Of a stretch of 64,000 nt of DNA, positions 58,524-64,000 are shown one piece after another. Position 1 is the first letter of the stretch. Each line of letters starts with the position of its first letter. The notes below the pieces were generated by a model that was not told where the DNA came from, searched no databases, and was given only the letters and a program-made list of their open reading frames with translations. The stretch spans positions 62,001 through 126,000 of the forward strand of contig JAAWDX010000005.1 in assembly GCA_022794035.1 (NCBI GenBank), read 5' to 3'. The translations under genes were made by a program, and so were the position numbers. Source of the DNA: Lachnospiraceae bacterium. GTDB taxonomy: Bacteria > Bacillota > Clostridia > Lachnospirales > Bianqueaceae.

Positions 58524-60452
58524 ATGAAACAGAAGATTGAAATCGATTCGTTTTTGAAGTTTCAATTTGTGAGCAATCCGACTTTTTCACCCGATGGAAA
58601 AAAGGCGGCATTTGTGGTGCAGCAGGCGAATTTAAAGGATAATAATTATCCGGGTGATATTCATTTGCTGGACATAGAGACAAAGACGACATCGCAGCTG
58701 ACGAGCGGCGGCGATGCAAAAGGATATGTGTGGACGCCGGAGGGAACGCTTTTGTTTGCGGCAAAGCGCACGAAAGAGGACAAAGAGGCGAAGGATGACA
58801 CGATTTTCTATGAGATCAGCCCCGAGGGCGGCGAGGCGAAGAAGGCCTTCAGTCTGCCGATTCAGGCGGGACGGATCGAGCCGGTGGACAGCGATCTGTA
58901 TGTGGTTTCGGCGACGCAGAATAATGGCCAGCCGCTCAAGGATCGTGCCTATGAGATCATCGAGGAGTCTCCGTTCTGGTTTAACGGACGCGGCTTCACG
59001 GCAGGGCTGCGCGGACGGCTGTATCTGTACCGCCGCTCTACGGGCGAGCTGACGGCGATCACGGAGCCGTTTTTTGATGCGGGCGGCTTTGAGCTGAAGG
59101 GACATCAGATTTTATACCGCGGCGCAGAGTGGAAGAGCGGCATGAAATATGAGTTTGCCGGCGTGTATCTGTATGATATCGATGCCAAGACCACGCGCTG
59201 TCTGGTGGAGCCCAATCAAAAGCCGGGTTATACGATGGATTTCTGGACCGAAGGCAAGTTTATGCTGGCAACCAATGAGGGAGAGTGCAACCCCGGCATG
59301 GACTACAGTGAGTTCTATGTATATGATATGGAGACGGGCGAGGGCAGCAAGCTGGCTCCGTATGAACATAGCATTGGCAGCGGCTCTGTGGGCAGCGACG
59401 CCAGACTGGGCGGCGGACGCGGCAAGAAGCGTCTGGGCGATCAGTGGTATTTCATTACGACGGTGGATGACAGCGCATACCTGCGCACGATTTCGATGGA
59501 TGGGCAGATCTCTGGCAATCTGACGCCGGATGGCTCGGTGGACAGCTTTGATGTCAATGAGGAGCATCTGCTGACCTGCGGCATGTACGGTAATAAGCTG
59601 GCAGAGCTGTATCTGGACGGCGAGCAGGTGACGCATTTTAATGACTGGTTTGAAAATGAATATGAAGTGATTACGCCTGAATATCACAGCTATACGGGCA
59701 GCGACGGCGTGGAGATCCACGGCTGGGCGCTGAAGCCCTTTGGCTATGAGGTGGGCAAGAAATATCCCTGTATTTTGCATGTGCACGGCGGTCCGCGCAC
59801 GGTGTTTGGCAGCGTATATCATCATGAAATGCAGATGTGGGCCAATGCCGGCTTCTTCGTTATTTTCTGCAACCCGCGCGGCAGCGATGGACGCGGCAAT
59901 GAATTTGGCGATATCTGCGGCAAATACGGCACGGTGGATTATACCAATCTGATGGAGTTTACGGATGAGATGCTGAAACAATATCCGGATATCGACCAGA
60001 GCAAGGTGGGCGTGACCGGCGGCTCTTACGGCGGCTTCATGACGAACTGGATTATCGGCCATACAGACCGCTTTGCAGCAGCCTGCTCACAGCGCTCGAT
60101 TGCTAACTGGACGGTATTTGAGCATACCAGCGATATCGGCTATAGCTTTACCAAGAACCATCAAGGCGCGCATACGCGCGATGACATGGAGAAGCTGTGG
60201 TGGCATTCTCCGCTTAAATATGCAAATCAGTGCAAGACGCCGACTCTGTTTATTCATTCAGACCGGGATTACCGCTGCTGGATGGCCGAGGGCATTTCGA
60301 TGTTTACGGCGCTCAAGATGCATGGCTGCGAGTCCAGACTGGTGCTGTTCCATGACGAGACGCATGAGCTGTCCCGTTCCGGCAAACCGCAGAACAGAAT
60401 CCGCCGCATGGAAGAGATTCTGGGCTGGATGCAGAAATATTTGATGGCCTAA
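58524..60452 (+). CDS. S9 family serine peptidase (acylaminoacyl-peptidase/DPP-like), copy 1
   Basis: The 642-residue protein has an N-terminal beta-propeller (1-385, WD-like turns such as NPTFSPDGKKAAFV) and a C-terminal alpha/beta hydrolase with nucleophile Ser501 in TGGSYGGFM, Asp582 in HSDRDYRCW and His614 in DETHELSRSG. There is no signal peptide, so it should act on short peptides in the cytoplasm. ATG 58524 follows AAAGGAG. The second copy begins 28 nt later. Confidence 0.93.
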   Translation: MKQKIEIDSFLKFQFVSNPTFSPDGKKAAFVVQQANLKDNNYPGDIHLLDIETKTTSQLTSGGDAKGYVWTPEGTLLFAAKRTKEDKEAKDDTIFYEISPEGGEAKKAFSLPIQAGRIEPVDSDLYVVSATQNNGQPLKDRAYEIIEESPFWFNGRGFTAGLRGRLYLYRRSTGELTAITEPFFDAGGFELKGHQILYRGAEWKSGMKYEFAGVYLYDIDAKTTRCLVEPNQKPGYTMDFWTEGKFMLATNEGECNPGMDYSEFYVYDMETGEGSKLAPYEHSIGSGSVGSDARLGGGRGKKRLGDQWYFITTVDDSAYLRTISMDGQISGNLTPDGSVDSFDVNEEHLLTCGMYGNKLAELYLDGEQVTHFNDWFENEYEVITPEYHSYTGSDGVEIHGWALKPFGYEVGKKYPCILHVHGGPRTVFGSVYHHEMQMWANAGFFVIFCNPRGSDGRGNEFGDICGKYGTVDYTNLMEFTDEMLKQYPDIDQSKVGVTGGSYGGFMTNWIIGHTDRFAAACSQRSIANWTVFEHTSDIGYSFTKNHQGAHTRDDMEKLWWHSPLKYANQCKTPTLFIHSDRDYRCWMAEGISMFTALKMHGCESRLVLFHDETHELSRSGKPQNRIRRMEEILGWMQKYLMA

Positions 60453-60480
60453 ACCTAGCTGCTAAATAAGGGAGATTACT

Positions 60481-62412
60481 ATGGAAAACGTTGTATATCA
60501 GGACCTATATCAATTTAACTTTCTCTCCGATCCGGTGATTGCGCCGGACGGAGCTCACGCGATCTTTGCTAAGCAAAACGCGGTAGAAGAGAAAAACGGA
60601 TACACCTCCGAGATCTGGGTGATCGATCTCAAAACCAAGGAGTATCATGCGCTGACCAGCGGCGGCGACGAGCGCGGCGCATTCTGGCTGGACGCCGAGA
60701 CGGTAGCCTTTGTCTGCCACCGGCAGAAAACAGAGGGTACCTGCTGGTACAAAATCAATATTCACGGCGGCGAGGCGCAGCCCTATCTGACCGTACCGGA
60801 GCGCGCGGGACAGATCAAGCTCATCGATGAAAACACCTATCTGTACACGACGGTGGTCGAGACGGGCGCCGAAGAAAAGGCTGAGAATAAGGCAGAGCTC
60901 GGCAAGGATTTCTGGGTGTTTGACGAATTCCCCTTCTGGTTCAACGGCCGCAAGGTCATCAACAAAAAGCGCAGCACGCTGATGCTGCACAAGGACGGTG
61001 AGACCAAGGCCATCACGCCGAAGTATCTCGACATGATGGGCATGCAGCTTTCTCCGGATAAGACAAAGGTCGTGTTCGGCGGCTGCGAATACACCGACGT
61101 GCTGCAGCGCACGAGCGGCATGTATCTGTACGATATCGCCACGGGCGAAACAACGACGCTGATTCCGCAAGGCACACTTGCCGTTGGCAGCTTCTATTTC
61201 ATGGGAGATGACGAAATTTTCTATACGGGGCTGGAGGATGAAAAGCGCGGCGACAACCCGGATTACTATATCTACAATTTGAAGACGCAGACCAGCAAAA
61301 AGCTGCCCTTCCCCGATGCTTCGCCCCATGGCGGCGTTGGCTCCGATGCTAATATGGGCGGCGGCAATGGCATGAAATATGAAAATGGCTATCTGTATTT
61401 TACGCAGACGGTTTGGGGCAATGTGCATCTGGTGCGCATGGATCACGAGGGAACGATAGAAAAGGTTTGTGTGACGCCCGGATCCATCAATGCCTTCGAC
61501 ATGGCAAACGGCTACATCCTTTTTACCGCTATGCGGGGCAATGATTTGGTGGAGATCTATGAGCTGGCGGACGGCAAGGAGACGCGCCTGACAGCGCTGA
61601 ACCAGCCGTATATGCAGAGCCACAATGTGATTACGCCGGAGTATTTTACGTTTGAGAACCGTGCAGGCGTGACGCTGGAGGGTTATGTGCTGAAGCCGCT
61701 TGGCTTTGAGAAGGGCAAGAAGTACCCGGGTATTTTGGAGATGCACGGCGGACCGAAGGTGGCGTTTGGCAGTGTGTTCCATCATGAGATGCAGTGCTAT
61801 GCGAATCAGGGGTATTTTGTGTTTTATACCAATCCGCGCGGCAGCGACGGCCGCGGCGATGCCTTTGCGAAGATTAACGGCATGCTGGGTACGATTGATT
61901 ATGATGATTTTATGGACTTTACCGATGAGATGATCCGGCGCTATCCGGAGCTGGATGCGGAGCATATCGGCATCTGCGGCGGCTCTTACGGCGGATATAT
62001 GTGCAACTGGATGATCGGTCATACCGACCGCTATGCGGCCGCAGCTTCGCAGCGCAGTATTTCTAACTACTTTACGAAGCTGATGTGTACGGATATCGGG
62101 ATTACCTACGATATGCCGCAGGCGGGCGGCGATCCGTGGAATGATTTTGATCAGGTGTGGGAGATTTCGCCGCTTAAGTATGCGCCGAATGCGAAGACGC
62201 CGACCCTGTTTATCCAGTCGGATGAGGATTATCGCTGTTGGATGAGCGGTGCGGTGCAGATGTTTAACGCGCTGCAGCAAAACGGCGTGCCGAGCCGGAT
62301 TGCGCTCTTCCATGGGGAGACGCATGAGCTTTCCAGAAGCGGCAAGCCGAAGAACCGGATCTCTCGTCTGACGGAGATGGGCGACTGGTTTGAAAAGTAT
62401 TTGAAGGGCTGA
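60481..62412 (+). CDS. S9 family serine peptidase, copy 2
   Basis: The 643-residue paralogue of the previous gene has the same architecture: propeller about 1-385, nucleophile Ser502 in CGGSYGGYM, Asp in SDEDYRCW and His in GETHELSRSG. The sequence differs most in the propeller, which gates entry, so the pair may have different peptide preferences. Ribosome binding site AGGGAG precedes. A terminator follows. Confidence 0.93.
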   Translation: MENVVYQDLYQFNFLSDPVIAPDGAHAIFAKQNAVEEKNGYTSEIWVIDLKTKEYHALTSGGDERGAFWLDAETVAFVCHRQKTEGTCWYKINIHGGEAQPYLTVPERAGQIKLIDENTYLYTTVVETGAEEKAENKAELGKDFWVFDEFPFWFNGRKVINKKRSTLMLHKDGETKAITPKYLDMMGMQLSPDKTKVVFGGCEYTDVLQRTSGMYLYDIATGETTTLIPQGTLAVGSFYFMGDDEIFYTGLEDEKRGDNPDYYIYNLKTQTSKKLPFPDASPHGGVGSDANMGGGNGMKYENGYLYFTQTVWGNVHLVRMDHEGTIEKVCVTPGSINAFDMANGYILFTAMRGNDLVEIYELADGKETRLTALNQPYMQSHNVITPEYFTFENRAGVTLEGYVLKPLGFEKGKKYPGILEMHGGPKVAFGSVFHHEMQCYANQGYFVFYTNPRGSDGRGDAFAKINGMLGTIDYDDFMDFTDEMIRRYPELDAEHIGICGGSYGGYMCNWMIGHTDRYAAAASQRSISNYFTKLMCTDIGITYDMPQAGGDPWNDFDQVWEISPLKYAPNAKTPTLFIQSDEDYRCWMSGAVQMFNALQQNGVPSRIALFHGETHELSRSGKPKNRISRLTEMGDWFEKYLKG

Positions 62413-62431
62413 AAATGTAAAAGAGTGTATA

Positions 62432-62475
62432 AAACGCCAAAAGCCATTGAGGACAATGGTTTTTGGCGTTTCTCT
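62432..62475. terminator. Terminator between the S9 peptidase and fic genes
   Basis: AAACGCCAAAAGCCATTG / CAATGGTTTTTGGCGTTT (62432-62449, 62454-62471), T-rich on the right and A-rich on the left, so active for both convergent genes. Confidence 0.92.
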
Positions 62476-62508
62476 ATGTGTTGGGAAGGTTAGCGGGGAG
62501 GTTTGCTT

Positions 62509-63561
62509 TTATTTCTCATTCCAAACGTAGGACGTGTACCGTCCGCCGCCGACTTTTAGGATCTCACCTGTTTTCAGCAGATCTGCTAACGCACGCTGGA
62601 CGGTGATCTGACTGATGTCCGGGCACTGCGCCATGATCTCACTTTTTGTGATCTTGCCAAGATGGTTTTTAATGATCTCTCGCACCCGGCCGGGCTTGGA
62701 AAGGGCATGGTTGGTCAGCAGTTTGACTCTGCTTTCAAAATCGCGGTAAGCGGCCATAAGAATGCCTAGCATATAGGTAACAAACGGCATGTAGTCGTTG
62801 GTAGCTTCATACCAGTTGCAGGAGCTGGATTGCAATGCTTCATAATAGGTTTCTTTGGTGTCGGAGATTAGTTTCTCAATGCTGATATACTTGCCGACAA
62901 TATAGCCAGAGCGGTACAGAAGCAAGAGCGTCAATAGGCGGCTCATGCGGCCATTACCATCGTTGAATGGATGGATGCAGAGAAAATCTAAAATGAAAAT
63001 AGGGATGAGCAGCAGCGGATCTAGTTCAGAATCTTGTAGTGCTTCTTGAAAAGAATGGCACAGTGCATGGAGTGCTTCCGGTGTTTCCCATGCGGGAACA
63101 GGCTGGAAACGCACGATTCGTCGCCCATCCGGCAGTTCTTCTGCGATCACATTATCCGAATTTTTGAAGCTACCGCCGATTGTTTTGCCGCTGAACTTAT
63201 ACAGGTCACGGTGGAACTGTAGAATAACAGATGGGTTTGGTGAGATATAGTCATGGCTTTCATGGATCGTCGCAAGGACATCACGATAACCAGCAATTTC
63301 TTTTTCACTGCGGGTTGTGGGCATGGTCTTGTCCCGGACTATTTGCTTCAGTCGATCATCGGTAGTGATGATTCCTTCAATGCGATTCGATGCTTCGGTG
63401 CTTTGAATCTTTGCTACCTCTAGGAGAGCGGAAAGCGCATCTGGCTTGGCTTCGATGAAAAGATTCTGCTGACCTCTGTATTCGTGAATCTGAGTCAGAT
63501 AGGCCACGACCTCGGGTGTCAGAAGTTTGTTATATTCTGATTTGAAGTAAAAGGCTCTCAT
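62509..63561 (-). CDS. Fic family protein with inhibitory helix and C-terminal HTH
   Basis: The 350-residue protein has the Fic motif HPFNDGNGRMSR (197-208), so the AMP-transfer residues His and Arg are intact. The inhibitory motif SNRIEG (58-63, pattern S/T-x3-E-G/N) lies N-terminal in the same chain, as in class II Fic proteins. A winged-helix region (about 285-350) ends the protein. The targets are unknown. ATG 63561 follows GGAG; the longer frame upstream is leader. Confidence 0.92.
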   Translation of the reverse strand: MRAFYFKSEYNKLLTPEVVAYLTQIHEYRGQQNLFIEAKPDALSALLEVAKIQSTEASNRIEGIITTDDRLKQIVRDKTMPTTRSEKEIAGYRDVLATIHESHDYISPNPSVILQFHRDLYKFSGKTIGGSFKNSDNVIAEELPDGRRIVRFQPVPAWETPEALHALCHSFQEALQDSELDPLLLIPIFILDFLCIHPFNDGNGRMSRLLTLLLLYRSGYIVGKYISIEKLISDTKETYYEALQSSSCNWYEATNDYMPFVTYMLGILMAAYRDFESRVKLLTNHALSKPGRVREIIKNHLGKITKSEIMAQCPDISQITVQRALADLLKTGEILKVGGGRYTSYVWNEK

Positions 63562-63606
63562 TTGGTTTCTCCGTTTATTATGAATTTGATTGTTTTTAGT
63601 GATTAT

Positions 63607-63635
63607 ATTGTATTGAGCATTTGCATCAATGTCAA
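63607..63635 (-). promoter_or_regulatory. fic gene promoter
   Basis: Minus strand TTGACA (63630-63635), 17-bp spacer, TACAAT (63607-63612). Confidence 0.85.
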
Positions 63636-63790
63636 TGGTTAATTTTATCATTATATTAAAAATGATAAAATTAAAATTGTATTTTGTGGCTTTAATGTGC
63701 ATTGTCAGCGCAGTGTATGTGTTTTTCGGATTAGCTTTTTATCATACCTCGGCCAGTTTTGAATTTTGCCGATTTTTCAGAAAAATTGTC

Positions 63791-63819
63791 TTGCTATCTG
63801 GCAGCAAACTCGTTATAAT
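63791..63819 (+). promoter_or_regulatory. Promoter of the NCS2 permease gene
   Basis: TTGCTA (63791-63796), 17-bp spacer, TATAAT (63814-63819). The leader has a GGCCG/CGGCC hairpin (63827-63841). Confidence 0.78.
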
Positions 63820-63873
63820 AGCCTGTGGCCGGGTAACGGCCGGACAATTACATATCTTAGGAGGATATACGCG

Positions 63874-64000
63874 ATGAACAATCCTAATGCGCCCATTCGC
63901 GACGCGCGAACGCTGGGCATTCCGAAAATGCTGCTGCTGGGGATCCAGCATATGTTTGCTATGTTTGGCGCTACGATTCTGGTGCCGATTCTGGTGAACA
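63874..64000 (+). CDS. NCS2 nucleobase permease, N-terminal part (runs off window)
   Basis: The visible 42 codons (MNNPNAPIRDARTLGIPKML, then LLGIQHMFAMFGATILVPIL) match the first membrane helix of uracil/xanthine permeases of the UraA/PbuX group; the QHMFAMFGATILVP segment is the family signature. Ribosome binding site TAGGAGG precedes the ATG. Uracil is the likelier substrate given the UraA-like QH motif, but the rest is outside the window. Confidence 0.88.
   Translation, partial: MNNPNAPIRDARTLGIPKMLLLGIQHMFAMFGATILVPILVN

Noticed and set aside
60505..62325. 606-codon ORF antisense to the second S9 peptidase
   Set aside because: Mirror of codon bias in a well-recognised enzyme gene; low-complexity His/Arg-rich translation.
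63629..63877. 82-codon plus-strand ORF between fic and the permease
   Set aside because: It spans both promoters, lacks a ribosome binding site and runs into the permease start.

Overview
The window looks like a chromosomal segment of a gut-type clostridial Firmicute, most likely Lachnospiraceae or a close relative. Support comes from a T-box leader on ileS, many TTGACA-17-TATAAT-like promoters with AGGAGG ribosome binding sites, a DUF4358 lipoprotein, a Firmicutes-style Tad locus (DUF5702- and DUF6382-type genes from memory), clostridial pyrBI, and rubrerythrin. No rRNA, tRNA, CRISPR array, insertion sequence or prophage was seen.

Layout. 1-441: AbrB/PIN toxin-antitoxin pair, cut by the left edge. 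610-6099: asnS, a DUF4358 lipoprotein, glgB and guaB; the last resembles the Tritrichomonas foetus IMP dehydrogenase. 6200-6618: a gene-free stretch holding a candidate structured RNA and a structured leader that ends in a terminator next to a ribosome binding site. 6619-15381: a Tad/Flp pilus operon (TadZ interrupted by an in-frame TAG, CpaF, TadB, TadC with a large inserted domain, Flp pilin, TadE-like proteins, DUF5702, prepilin peptidase, DUF6382 without FHA). 15489-17125: methyltransferase and Hsp33. 17237-25614: tdh-kbl (threonine to glycine) and, on the other strand, gltBD. 25829-27211: a MATE pump behind an elaborate leader. 27476-30845: an AT-rich accessory block with a broken acetyltransferase, a small unknown protein, a flavin-fold protein, two HAD phosphatases and a streptothricin-acetyltransferase-like GNAT. 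31039-34003: a cre-controlled operon of a Gfo/Idh/MocA oxidoreductase and two TIM-barrel isomerases. 34102-37606: T-box-regulated type 2 ileS. 37741-43285: two-component system followed by a lipoprotein and ABC exporter. 43330-43673: a repeat-rich gene-free stretch. 43668-46829: PHP hydrolase and an orphan solute-binding lipoprotein with its partner. 46984-51907: Crp regulator, ABC importer, HydE-like radical SAM enzyme and AraC regulator. 52002-58313: MATE pump, rubrerythrin, serine hydrolase, serine acetyltransferase, HAD phosphatase, pyrBI. 58524-62412: two tandem S9 peptidases. 62509-63561: Fic protein. 63874-end: start of an NCS2 nucleobase permease.

How the genes work together. Most of the window is housekeeping (translation, nucleotide, glutamate, threonine and glycogen metabolism). 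The accessory systems of most interest are the Tad operon with its RNA leader, the Crp-ABC-radical SAM-AraC operon of unknown substrate, and the cre-controlled glycoside-type operon. Start sites were chosen by ribosome binding site and by overlap with the upstream stop. Family assignments rest on sequence recognition without database searches.
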